Shown piece by piece: positions 1-9,960 of a stretch of DNA of 64,000 bases. The stretch spans positions 3,359,001 to 3,423,000 of the forward strand of contig JALMGJ010000014.1 in NCBI GenBank assembly GCA_023362775.1. Reading direction: 5' to 3'. The position numbers and the translations under genes were made by a program. Source of the DNA: Charina bottae (Eukaryota; Chordata; Lepidosauria; Squamata; Charinaidae). How positions within the stretch are numbered: position 1 is the stretch's first letter; each line of letters opens with the position of its first letter. Below the pieces are notes generated by a model. It was not told the origin of the DNA. It worked only from the letters and a program-made list of their open reading frames with translations, and ran no database searches.

Positions 1-319
1 ATTAACTCGACCCTGGAGCAGTGGGTTGGTTGTTGTTTTTCCCCAGCCATGCATGTCAGACTATGCAAAGGGTAGTAGTTTATCATTTCAGATACTCAAT
101 AGTGCTGTAATCCACCCTGTTGCATACAGACCATTAATTGCCATAAATGTGGTTAATGTTACAACAGTTTTCTTTTGCATTGCAGATTTCACATAATGAC
201 TTCCAGGTTTAGATTTAAAATATTAAATCTTTTTGGTATTGGCCTATTTTCCACATTAGACTTTCAATTTTTAAAAATTAAATGCTGGTGTTGAATACAA
301 GTAGAGGTTGACCGGGATG

Positions 320-1020
320 AAGGAAGCGCACCCTTCCCAGTCCTTTTAGATACCTCTCAAGTATGGTATCCTTCTGGACTGCGTATTTGGGGTGCGGGGC
401 ACTTTCTAAGGTTGTGTTCTCTTCTCTAAATGAGCAGTTCCAGTTGATAGTCATGGGGAAAAGCTCTAGGTCCCATAGGGTCAGCTACCACCCCTGTGCT
501 ATTTAACATCTGTATTAAATTGTCATGTGAGGTCATCTGTAAGGTGAGGTGAAGTCTGATTAATATTCTGATGATACTCCATTATACATCCCTACTTCAA
601 ACACAGCCAGAGATGCTGCAGAGGTCTTAACCCAGCATTTGAAGTACTGGATGGGATGAAAGAAGCTCAAATTGAATCCTAGCAAGGCAGGATTATTGAT
701 TGCCCAGAAATGTTTTGCTGCAATTTGACTGTGGTGATTCCTTTCAGTGAGGTCACTCTCTCCTCAGAACAGCATGTCCCTCACTGGGGAGTTCTGTTCC
801 ACTCCCAGCTCTGATGAAACGGCAACTGGAGGCCGTGGCTGGGCGTGCCTTTCCCCAGCCTAGATTGGTGTGCCAGTTGTAGCCCTTCCTAGACCAGGGA
901 GCCCTGGTGATGATGACTCATGCTCTATCATCACACATTTGGATTATTGAATCATGTTCTACCGAGGGCTGTGTCAGTGCTACAAGGTAGACCAGAGTAG
1001 GAAACCAACTCCCCAGGAAG
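320..1020 (+). mobile_element. CR1/L3-type LINE fragment, reverse transcriptase region, decayed
   Basis: A degenerate piece of a non-LTR retrotransposon reverse transcriptase. The sequence around 500-580 reads, with frame changes, as PVLFNIC then a catalytic YxDD-type box (Tyr-Ser-Asp-Asp-Thr) at 564-578. It is followed by the TSxTQPEMLQRS-like stretch and a Cys/Trp-rich part typical of CR1/L3 elements of amniotes. Both ends are missing and the frame is broken, so it is not functional. The family assignment comes from recognition of the RT motif order; the right boundary is approximate. Confidence 0.75.
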
Positions 1021-1445
1021 ACTAGAACTATACTTTATTGTGGTAGGCTATAGTAACAGAATGGGGTGCGATGGCTCAGTGGTTAAGACGCCAAGCTTGT
1101 CGATTGGAAGGTCAGCGGTTCGAGACCCGAGCGCCGCGTGACGGAGTGAGCTCCCGCACTCGCCCCAGCTCTTGCCAACCTAGCAATTCGGAAGCATGCA
1201 AATGCAAGTAGATGAATAGGTACCACTTTGGTGGGATGGTAACAGCGTTCCGCGCGTGTCATGCGGCCACATGACCACGGAAGTGTCTTCGGACAGCGCT
1301 GGCTCTTCGGCTAAGAAACGGAGATGAGCACCGCCCCCTAGAGTCAGACACGACTTTGCAGGGGAAAACCTTTACCTTTTTATAGTAACAGAATCTTGCA
1401 AGTCTGATTGTGCTTTTCCTTCCCTCCCCCTTCTACCCCAGGGAG
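1021..1445 (+). repeat. Unclassified interspersed repeat split by a SINE
   Basis: The sequence at 1021-1062 continues at 1395-1445 once the SINE is removed. The rejoined stretch matches 59861-59930 (shared words include ctttattgt, ggcta, taacagaa and cttgcaagtctg). The family is not identified; it resembles the end of a retroelement. Confidence 0.6.
1063..1380 (+). mobile_element. Sauria-type tRNA-derived SINE
   Basis: Full-length copy. The tRNA-like head has a box A-like tggctcagtggttaaga and a box B-like ggttcgagacc; the 3' end has agagtcagacacgact, which resembles the BovB LINE tail, and then cctttacctttt. The 14-bp target-site duplication tatagtaacagaat is exact at 1049-1062 and 1381-1394. 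Confidence 0.93.
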
Positions 1446-1691
1446 TCAGGAGTATCTTCTGAATCCTTTCCCAGGGCTTAAGGAATGTTTCTGTCCTTTT
1501 GATTTCCATAATGGTTCCTGAATATTTGCTTCAAGGCCATTTCCATGGCTCTCTATAGGTTGCGGCAGCAGCCCGACTGCTAACGGTGGAAGCTGCTCTT
1601 CCAGCATGATGCATATGCTCTGGTTGCTGCACTGGTTGCCAATAGGTTTCCAAGCTCAGTTCAAATCTTCCTAGAGTCCTTCCATACTTAC
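1446..1691. other. Intron 5 start of CLMP, no further exon seen
   Basis: Sequence downstream of the exon 5 donor on the minus strand. I looked for the membrane-spanning exon (hydrophobic run followed by basic residues) on the minus strand from 1 to 1691 and saw none, so the rest of CLMP is to the left of the window. Confidence 0.6.
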
Positions 1692-1814
1692 GTTGCACTG
1701 TCACCTGTATAGCGCAGCTGTCCTCTCCTGCTTCGTTAGAGGCAGTACACTGGTATGATCCTGTGAACATCCGTGTGAGATTCTTCATAATAACTTGGGC
1801 AGGATTAGACAGAT
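1692..1814 (-). CDS. CLMP: CLMP coding exon 5: second half of the C2-type Ig domain
   Basis: Encodes residues 185-225 of the joined protein. It begins after the acceptor tttttag with two bases completing Asn185 and ends one base into codon 226 before the donor GTAAGT, so both flanking introns are phase 1. It carries the second C2-domain cysteine in YQC (Cys207), the usual Ig sequence before it, the extra CXADR-family cysteine in EDSC (Cys218), and an N-glycosylation sequon KNLT (Asn196). The series GSYQCTASNEAGEDSC is close to the human CLMP equivalent. In the family this domain lies next to the membrane; CLMP mediates homophilic adhesion and sits at epithelial junctions. The next exon, expected to carry the membrane segment, is outside the window. 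Confidence 0.93.
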
Positions 1815-2529
1815 CTAAAAAAAATATATCAAGGAACAAGATTAAATTAGAGCATAATATCATTAAATTACAGAATTAATTTGCTGGCGTAAAATACAGT
1901 GATGGCTTTAAATAGGAAATAGAATAGTTCATGGGGGAGTAAGTTTATTAATAACCAGCCGCAACACATGGGTTTTAGGCATTTTTAAAACTTGCCTTTT
2001 AGGTTGGTCTTTTCCCCACCCATTAACTCCCTTAAAATAGATTTTTAATGGATTTTTTAAAAGATCTGGTTTTTACTGAACTTGTAAACTGCTTTGATAT
2101 TCTGTGCAATGAAAGGCAGCATAACAATAACTTCTAGGGAAGGGAAGTCAAAAGGTAAAAGGTTATTGAGTGATCTTTAGGAGTCAGGAAACGTGTGCTA
2201 ATTTTTGCTATCACCCTAGTAATTTACTTGAATCCTTTGTGTTATGTAAATGCTTTCAGTTGGAAGAGATTGCTGTATGTGTGGTAACTGGGTCCACTTG
2301 CACTTCTCGCACTGTTTAAAGATACGTGTTCTCCATTTAAGTGACACGCTCTTGAGCATCCGACCTTAAAACCAAACTCTGCATCTTGGAATGCGAGGAG
2401 TGAGTCGGCTGTTGGCTGGTCATGTTGGCTGCGTCTGAGGGTTGAGGTCTGAAATGTTAGCAGATAGTGGTGCTTTCCACTTTGGTCAGAAACAGGGTAA
2501 AGGGATGGGTTTGAACCAGCAAAACTTAC
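1815..2529 (-). other. CLMP intron 4 (715 bp)
   Basis: Bounded by GTAAGT at exon 4 and tttttag at exon 5. It is A+T-rich and I see no repeat family or other feature in it. Confidence 0.85.
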
Positions 2530-2694
2530 TGAGACGTGTCAAAGGCGGCAGGGGTTCTAGTTTTCCCTTTGCATCGACACGCTGCCACGTGTACATTATA
2601 GGGGCTGTGCCAGAGACAGAGTTACATTGTAAAGTGATTTCTTTTCCTTCAGATGGTTCCCCTTCCTTCCAGCATTTGGGTTTGGAAGGTTTCT
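2530..2694 (-). CDS. CLMP: CLMP coding exon 4: first half of the C2-type Ig domain
   Basis: Encodes residues 130-184 plus one base. The acceptor is a long pyrimidine tract ending tttccag, and the donor is GTAAGT directly after CTCA. The exon opens with KPSKPKC, a signature shared with CLMP of other vertebrates. It contains the extra family cysteine (Cys137), the first canonical C2 cysteine in LQC (Cys153) and the core tryptophan in YTWQR (Trp166). Cys137 should pair with Cys218, and Cys153 with Cys207, following the known CXADR-family pattern of two disulfides in this domain. There is no frame disruption. The protein reads on past the donor as SKFCWFKP in the open frame, which is intron and not part of the product. 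Confidence 0.95.
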
Positions 2695-2782
2695 CTGGAA
2701 AGGAGGAAAAAAAACAATGAGATCCTTTCTGTGAGTCACAAAAATTGAACATTCAACAGAAAGGGTAAATAGACAGTCTTAC
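2695..2782 (-). other. CLMP intron 3, only 88 bp
   Basis: A very short intron with donor gtaag, a T/C-rich tract of more than 20 bases near its 3' end, and acceptor cag. It is phase 1, like the V-to-C2 domain intron of related Ig proteins. The open frame continues for part of it, so gene finders may read through. Confidence 0.9.
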
Positions 2783-2984
2783 CTAGAACCTTCAGCGTGA
2801 TATGAGTCCATTCATACTGTCCAGCATTTTTAACTTTGCACGTATATTGCCCAGAATCGCTTGGCTGCAGAAGAGAAATCTCCAAAGAGGCATCTCCAGT
2901 CAGGAAATTAGAGGCAAATGAAACACGACCCTTTTGTTCTTCAATCATATCATGATAGATGTTGCCTCCTGCGTAAGTGATCAC
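2783..2984 (-). CDS. CLMP: CLMP coding exon 3: second half of the V-type Ig domain
   Basis: Encodes residues 63-129 plus one base. It starts in phase 0 after tcccag with VITY and ends before gtaag with LKVL. Key features are EEQKGRVSFASNF, GDASLEI, the DSGQYTC motif that carries the second V-domain cysteine (Cys111), and KVKNAGQYEW. This is the most diagnostic stretch of the gene: the order and spacing match human CLMP much better than CXADR, ESAM or BT-IgSF. The D-x-G-x-Y-x-C motif is the classic Ig strand-F signature. All codons are open and the splice sites are canonical. Confidence 0.96.
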
Positions 2985-4170
2985 CTGGGAGACAAAGTTG
3001 CTCATCAATTTAGCTTATCAACATGGCCATTGCTAGTTTAGCAAAAGGTTCCTGATGGTATTAAATTCCTGCCAGCTTTTATCTGTTCACAAAATTGTAA
3101 TCTCACCAGCTATGGTTACTCACTTCACACCAATAACAGGCCCTCCAGTGGCATGATTCCAAAGTGGCTGATAACATTGTGCACTGGTTCAGTTTCATAA
3201 TTACCATAAGCCCTAACAGTTCTGTTGGCCACACTCAAAATAAATGTAAATCCAGAGTTCCCACATATTTCCAGATTAGATAAGGAAGACATGTATATTT
3301 CAATTGAGTTTAAGGAGATGAAATATGGAGTTCTCAATCTCTAAAAGTCAGACTAATCATCTCCAAATGACTGTTTATAACTGGAACCAGCAGATGGATT
3401 CATTTTGAAAGATCTGCCAGTCTATTTCACTATTTAAAGAGAAAGAAGCTTATTCCAAGTCTTATGTTTGGAACTATATTCTCTCTTGGTCCCTGCTTCT
3501 AGCATTCAATCACTTGGACAGTTTCACTTAAGAGATCATATATGTCTCTGTGTTTAGTGAATAGCACTTCAAGCTTTCAAGCTGTAGTCTGGAACCAATC
3601 GTAACTTGATTTTTGTTGTTGTTAAAGGATTATCTCACACTTCATTTTATCAGTATAGCTGAGGGTTTGGGGGAAGTTAAGTTGACTGCTGCTGTTGCAA
3701 AACAATTGAGAATGAGTAATACTTGGCTGATCTATTCCAAGTCACTGGGAAAGCTGCAGTAGACATCAGTGTATCTTCTGCTATCTTTGCTCTGTATGAA
3801 AAAAAGATATCCAGTCCACTTAGCAGAGGATTGGAAAAGAGGTGATCCTCAAGATGGCTATTGGGTACTGGTATTCCTGCTTTTCTGATATTTTCTACCA
3901 ACTAATTTGTATATTTGATGGCTTGTTGTGACTCGTAATTTTGACTGTGCATCAGTCATTCTTGAGTCCAGTTAGAAAAATAAATATATTTTCAGTGCTC
4001 AGATAACTGCTGTGAAACCTGTGTGCTTTGCAGCAAAATCAGTGTGTGATTCACATTTTTATAAGCCGATTCCTTTTGACCTAAAATCACAATTATCTAG
4101 GGCTATGTGGCTAAGGCAAAAGGGAGATTTGGGGTGTGTGGGGGCATAACAAGACTTCCTTGGTTTAAGG

Positions 4171-4440
4171 CAGGGGTGGGGAACCTTTTTTCTGCCAAGG
4201 GCCATTTGGATATTTATAACTGGGAACCAGGGGGGTGGGGGGCGGGGTTTCCAGGATTTCCACGGACCGGGGGGGTGGGGTTTGCGGGCGGGAGCCAATC
4301 ACAAGCACTGGAGGGCACGGTTTGCAGGCGGGAGCCAATCACGTGGAAGGGGCGGGGTTTGCAGGCGGGAGCCCCACGGGCCTTAGGCGGGAACCCCACG
4401 GGCCTTATACGGCCCATGGGCCGGACGTTCCCCACCCCTG
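4171..4440. mobile_element. hAT-type miniature element with a GC-rich modular core
   Basis: The ends caggggtggggaac and gttccccacccctg form a perfect inverted repeat, and the 8-bp duplication gtttaagg flanks them at 4163-4170 and 4441-4448, which is typical of hAT transposons. The core carries repeated ggcggggtttgc..gcgggagccaatcac modules. No transposase is present. Confidence 0.88.
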
Positions 4441-4681
4441 GTTTAAGGAGTTACAGAGAGGCAGGCCCAATGCTTTCGCTCCAAAGCACCTTTTTGCCTT
4501 CTGCTCAGCGCTCTATTAATTACTCCTGATACATCAGCATGTATAAAGATGCTATTTGCAGTGTGCATCTGCAAGAAGGCCTCACTCATAGTCTTGTAAA
4601 CCCACATACTTTCTCACACCTAAGGTTGTTCTATAGATATTGACGATCCTAGGAGATGAGCCACACGCTGACCATCTAGAG

Positions 4682-4957
4682 CACAGCTTTCCAAACTGTG
4701 TGTCGCGACACTTTAGTGTGTCGCAACACACAGTTTGGTGTGTCGCCACACCCGGAAGCGGTGGCGGGGGCGTGCATGGCAGCAGCGGTGCGCCATCAGC
4801 GCTTCTGCGTTTTAGCGGAGGCCACTGCCGCCACCGCCATGCACGACGCCGCGCGCCCCCCCTGTGCCGCCGCCGTGCACGCCCCTGCACGTGCCCCCGC
4901 GCTGCCGCCGCTGCCACCGTTGGCGTGTCACCAACGGCGGCAGATTGGAAAGCACTG
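4682..4957. mobile_element. hAT-type miniature element, CAGAGCTTTCC family
   Basis: Ends cacagctttcc and ggaaagcactg are imperfect inverted repeats, with the 8-bp duplication atctagag at 4674-4681 and 4958-4965. The core is very rich in CG and GC. It ends 36 bp short of CLMP exon 2, so the insertion sits close to the splice donor of that exon. Confidence 0.88.
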
Positions 4958-4992
4958 ATCTAGAGACTGTGCAGTTTAGGGCTTAGACGTAC

Positions 4993-5150
4993 CACTTTAG
5001 GTTTTGCTTCAGAATTCTTGAGCAGCCACTCGATATCCAGGCTCGCTGGCTCCAAAAGGTGCAGCCGATGATGACAGGGCAAAGTCACGTTTGCTTCGGC
5101 CACTCTTCTAAATTCTGTCTGAGCTTGTGACATCCAAGTAGAACAGGAGG
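4993..5150 (-). CDS. CLMP: CLMP coding exon 2: end of signal peptide and first half of the V-type Ig domain
   Basis: Encodes residues 10-62. It starts after ctctttcag with two bases that complete Ala10 and ends exactly after Val62 before GTACGT. The sequence runs SCSTWMSQAQ (end of the signal peptide), then TEFRRVAEANVTLPCHH and SLDIEWLLK. It has the first V-domain cysteine (Cys35) and the invariant core tryptophan in EWLL (Trp51). An N-glycosylation sequon N-V-T lies at Asn30, just before Cys35. The RVAExxVTLPCHH and LDIEWLL stretches match CLMP orthologues closely. The exon has no ATG-initiated long reading frame of its own, so an ORF scan would miss it; I found it by reading the minus strand between matching splice sites. 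Confidence 0.95.
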
Positions 5151-6671
5151 CTGAAAGAGAAGAATTAAGCCAGTTAACGGATTCTGACCTCGTAAATAAT
5201 ACTCTTTCTGTTTTCCTTTCTTGTGGCCATGTGGGTCAGCCGAACACCCAGAAATCTTCTGTCTTCCATTCTCACAGTACCCTAGGTACTTTTGCTGTGC
5301 ATAGTCCTCCTTCACCTGGACAAAAAATGGGTGCTGTCCAGGGTTTTTGATTTGAGATTTAATTCATTTGTACTTGCATTTTTTTTTTAAATTGATGGTT
5401 TACTTTAGCTCCTGGTTCCTTTTCTTTTGGAAAGATGAAATGGGAAACAGGGATGTAAATATCTATTGTGGGAGTTGCTGATTGTTAACAAAAACAGCAA
5501 TGCATACTCAACGATTAATGATGTTTATATATTTTTTACCAAAACAAATAAATAATACATCTTTGGGTGCATTAATCTATTTACAGGTTGGTGGATTAGC
5601 ATTCAGATATGCAACATTTAGTTTGTAGGGTGCAGCTCTGTCTCAAGTTTGTGTGTATTTCCAAACACAAGGATTGCTTTTTTAAAAAAGCAAAAACGTG
5701 TTACATCCATGGGGACGTTCCACATCTTGGACTCAATCTTTAGGGTCAGATATTCTGGAAGAATGAGGAAAATGTCTGCTTGGAATTACTTTTGAATGTT
5801 GAATATTTTTTGAATCTCAGCAGCTATTATCTTTCTCTCCTTTCCTCCCCCCCCCCACCCTGCCCAAGAAGTGCTTGAATAGCTTTTCAAGTCCTGAGTA
5901 TATCATCAAAAGAAACTCCTTTAAGGTAATGTGGTTGCTCTTAATCCCTGTTCACCACAGTAGCAGCTTCTCTAAAAATGAATTGTATCAAAGAGGTGTG
6001 TAGTCCTTACCCAATGAATACATATATTTTTGCTATATAATTAGAATTTCAGTATATGCATAAAACAGGTCTATTTTTTTCATTTGTCAAATGTTGGTAG
6101 CTAAGCAATGCAGTCCATATTCCCCAATGACTTGAGCCCTACTTTCCCACTGGGATTTCTCGCCTTTGAAAACAAGGCACTGTTTACACAGGTATCTTCC
6201 TCTAAGAAGATGGAAATCAATAGCAACTCATTCTTTTTTTGAAATAAATATATTTTGTGAGCTGCACCACAAGAGGGCAGAATTCACTCAAAGGACAATG
6301 TCCGGCCAGGCATTTGGACTGATTTTTATTTTGGTGTTAGTGTATGTGGTTGGGAAATTCCTAAATTAAGATGTAGACAAAACTGTGACTTCTCCTTTTT
6401 TAAGAAGAAGCCATTTTTCCCATGTATTTATGAATAAAGAAAGAAGTTTAACTCAAAAATGAACAAAAGCTTCAAGCTTATTGTGTTTAGCTACAGAACT
6501 GCGTATCATTATTAATAAAGAAGAAGAATACAGAAGAGAAGAACTGGAATTAATATTGGGGGCAGGTGTTCCCCGACTGCAGCATTTTACTGCATCCCAT
6601 AAAACACAGATTGAGAGCCAAACTGACCACTTTCCTCACTCAGTCCACTATCTTGCTATAATATTAGACTA

Positions 6672-6995
6672 AGTAAAGGTAAAGGTTTTCCCCTGCACAG
6701 TCATGTCCGACTCTAGGGGACGGTGATCATATCCATTTCTTAGCCGAAGAGCCAGCGCTGTCCGAAGACGCTTCTGTGGTCATGTGGCCGGCATGACGTG
6801 CGCGGAACGCTGTTACGTTCCCACCAAAGTGGTCCCTACTTATCTACTTGCATTTGCATCTTTCGAATTGCTAGGTTGGCAAGAGCTGGGGCGAGTGCGG
6901 GAGCTCACTCCGTCACGCGGCGCTCGGGTCTCGAACCGCCGACCTTCCGATCAACAAGCCTGGCGTCTTAACCGCTGAGCCATCGCGCCCCCTGC
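6672..6995 (-). mobile_element. Sauria-type SINE
   Basis: Reverse-oriented full copy: starts with the taaaggtaaagg tail and ends with the tRNA-like head (ccgctgagccatcgcgcccc). The exact 12-bp duplication aatattagacta is at 6660-6671 and 6996-7007. Confidence 0.93.
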
Positions 6996-7337
6996 AATAT
7001 TAGACTACCATTTCCATTTACAGAAAATGTGTGCAACAATAAATTACGTTAGTTAGTTTTTTTTCAAATTTTATAAGCTACCACAGCCTACTGGCATTCT
7101 ACTGTCCTGATCCCTTTTATGGTGTTGGCAGGTTGAGTGCCAGCATCTGTGCTATGCATGCATAATCTTGTCATAGCCAGAAATTGGAAGAAGCGCTCAG
7201 CAACTTTTGTTCTAAAGGGGGCAGCCCTGATGGTCTCTGCCTTGCTCAGTGTACATAAAACGCTTTCTCAATAAGCAGAGCAAAGGAATGGATGCAAAGG
7301 GTGGGGGCGGGTGTCAAAAAAGGTGGAGAATGTTATT

Positions 7338-7437
7338 TTGGGACTCAGCATATGTTGGATTTGAGCTCCCATCAATCTCAGTATGGAGGGATGGGAGTTG
7401 TAATCCATTAACATCTGGTGGGTCAAAATTTTCCCTT
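7338..7437. mobile_element. Old palindromic miniature element
   Basis: Contains gagctcccatcaa and, inverted, gatgggagttgtaatcc followed by aacatctggtgg. This arrangement is the decayed form of a hairpin-like DNA transposon common in reptiles. Ends are not clear. Confidence 0.45.
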
Positions 7438-7439
7438 TC

Positions 7440-9834
7440 TGATCTAGGTTCACTTGAAGAAGAAAAGGGTTATCTTTATCATCAAACAGATAACTCTCCT
7501 ACTGAGCAAGAAACAACGCATAAAAGAATGTGCTTTGCGTGGTTCTGTGTCATTTCTCCCCTTCTCGAGTTTAAACCTGGCTGTCCTCTGTGGCTTAATA
7601 AACTGAGCCAACAGGACAGTGGTGGATTTGCACGTTATTTGCAGAGAAAGAATTGGCTAAAATGCTCTGTAGCCTAATCTGTCTGTACTGCCCAGATGCT
7701 GCACATCTGCTTTGTGTATTCTTTGGCTAGGAGTAGAAGAGGCCATAGGTCACCTTCTCTCAAGGGTGCGAATGTTTTGAGCGAGGCAGGCTCAGTCCCA
7801 CACGCGTGATGCCTGCAGTCATGCCCTCCTAAGCCGCTCGTCCGTTTCAGGAATTTGGTTGAGAGGCAGAAGTGTCTGGCCTGAAAAGCAGTTCATGGCT
7901 GTCAGCTCCCACTGGGACCAACCGACTGTGCTCATAGCAAAGAGGTCAACGAAGTTGAGCTGTAAAAATCTAGCGCTTTGTAGGCCCAGCCTAATTTGAA
8001 TCCTCTGTGGGATTAAGCTTTTAGGAGGCTCTCTTAGATCTGAGGGAAAAATGGAGGTGGAATTTTTCTTTGTTTTGCTCTTTCAAAGGATATGAGGCAG
8101 TTGGAATCTGCCTGGTGAAAGAATGAATAAAAGTCAAGTCAAATGGCAGAAGGCAAAAATAAAGCTGAATGAAGGATTAAACAGAAATGCCGCATCATCA
8201 AGGCAAAGTAATACCATTAAGAATGTGATGAGTGCTGTGCTCTGCTTGAAATGCAGACAATCATCAGAAGGTGTGTAGGTGAATTGTATCCTGGCTACTT
8301 GCTGTAGATGCCCAGGAAATACAAGAAAATGTGCATGGTGTGTTCATTCTTACTTTGGTATTATCACTGAACAGGGAAAGCATCCCATGTATATGACATC
8401 ATCGCATTCTGATATTGGGTGGCTGAAATTTTGTGGCAAATTGGCCAACATTTGATCATTTTTTTTGTTTTTAAATTAAAGGTGGGCATGGATACTGGAG
8501 GGCTCTGGGAGGCAAAGTACACGAATTGCCACCCTTAGCCCCATCTCCAGTAACCTGAAAAGTTGCCTGAAATTGTGCTACTAAAATTCAGCCATTTTAG
8601 CAGCAAGAAATTGGGACCCTTTTGGAAGGGCTTTTAGAATAGGAATGGAAATAGCTTTCTTCCCTGAAATTTCCTATAAAATCTTCCCAAAATGTGAAAA
8701 GTGAAGGTTGGTCTCTTCTGATGAAAAAAGATCATAACCTCCTGTGGTCATCTGGAAGCTGAAGAGACAGTTATGACCCTCAAGCATTGCTATCCCTCTC
8801 TTTCAGATGGAAAAGAATGCTTGGTGTAGGTGGTGTCATAGAGAAGGACCCCCATATCTCCAGATGTGGTAAACAAGCATTATAATTCAAGCTCTTTTAG
8901 GACTGAAACTGGAGAATATTCTATGAGACCTGAGATGTATATGGAGGGAAAACGGAGGACTTTTTACAGAGACAATGACTGCAAAGTGGGAGTGCAGTAT
9001 CTATTTATCAGTTATGTCAGGATGTATTGCTAGTGAAAGATGGCAGATGGAAGGAGTCTGGAGACTAAAAGCAAGATGATAAGTTCTCAGCCTACTTCTG
9101 TCTTCTCCTTTTAACGGTTCGCTGAATGTTCATCCTTCAAACGTTGTCATGTCCTCTTTCCTGTGTCGCCTGGCAGGAAAATCTCTCTGGTGTTGTAACA
9201 TGCTGAATAATTCAATTGGCAATTAAGGCCTCCGCTGCTCAAATCTGTGCAAGGAATTTGGTAGTGCAGGAAAATTAAACCAAAAAACCCCACACCCAGC
9301 TCTACTATTCTGAGAGCTTTGGTGGAGCAAGAACTGTCCAAGGCTGTTTGTCCTTATTGTTGGCACATCTTCCACAGAATGCATGTATCTGAATGTCATC
9401 TAAAGAAAGTGTAAGATGGTTATACACTGAATCTTCTGACTGTTGGATCAGTTGAAGCTTCCAGTAGAGATAGAAGGGGACAGGGTGGACCAGTGGAAGC
9501 TTCCAGTAAAGGTAGAAGAGACAGTTAAGCCTGGAAACATACTGAGTGGAGCACCAGTACTGGAAAATCTACATCGGTGTCATCCTTGGTTCAGGATGCT
9601 GGCCATTCTCAAGAACAATCTGCCAAGGAGTTTGTTTAGTAAAGGTAAAGCTTGCCCTCTGGCCAGAAGATGACACTTGTGGCATGTCCGCAACCAAGAA
9701 ACTCTCCCATAAAGTGGTTTTTGTGTCTTCACTTTGATCATTACCATGGTATAGAAATTTTAGTGAGGCAGATTCTAGTTATACTGATGTGTAAGAGCAA
9801 GTCCATTGAAATAAATGGGGCTTAAGTTATTTAT
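7440..9834. other. Intronic stretch without recognised features
   Basis: I see no exon, RNA gene or clear repeat. A short local duplication of aagcttccagta lies near 9455-9515. Confidence 0.4.
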
Positions 9835-9960
9835 TTAATTTGTTAGATTTATATCCTGGTTTTCCACACAGTCTCCACAGCACTCTCTTTTTCCACTGCC
9901 CCCGTTCCCCCCAAGAACAACCCTGTGAGGAAGGTTTGGCTGATTTGTATGCCTGTAGTG
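9835..9960 (-). repeat. Decayed SINE/L2-like fragment
   Basis: Reads ttagatttatatcctg, then caacctctgtgagg-like caaccctgtgaggaagg, in the order expected for the 3' half of the MIR-like SINEs present elsewhere in the window, reversed. Confidence 0.45.

Larger units (their letters stand above)
2985..4992 (-). other. CLMP intron 2 (2.0 kb)
   Basis: Phase 0 intron with donor gtacgt next to exon 2. It holds two hAT miniature elements (4171-4440 and 4682-4957). The rest (2985-4162) shows no recognised feature. Confidence 0.85.

Noticed and set aside
1531..1863. Reading exon 5 as one 110-codon frame
   Set aside because: The frame reads through both the acceptor tttttag and the donor GTAAGT; only 1692-1814 is exon.
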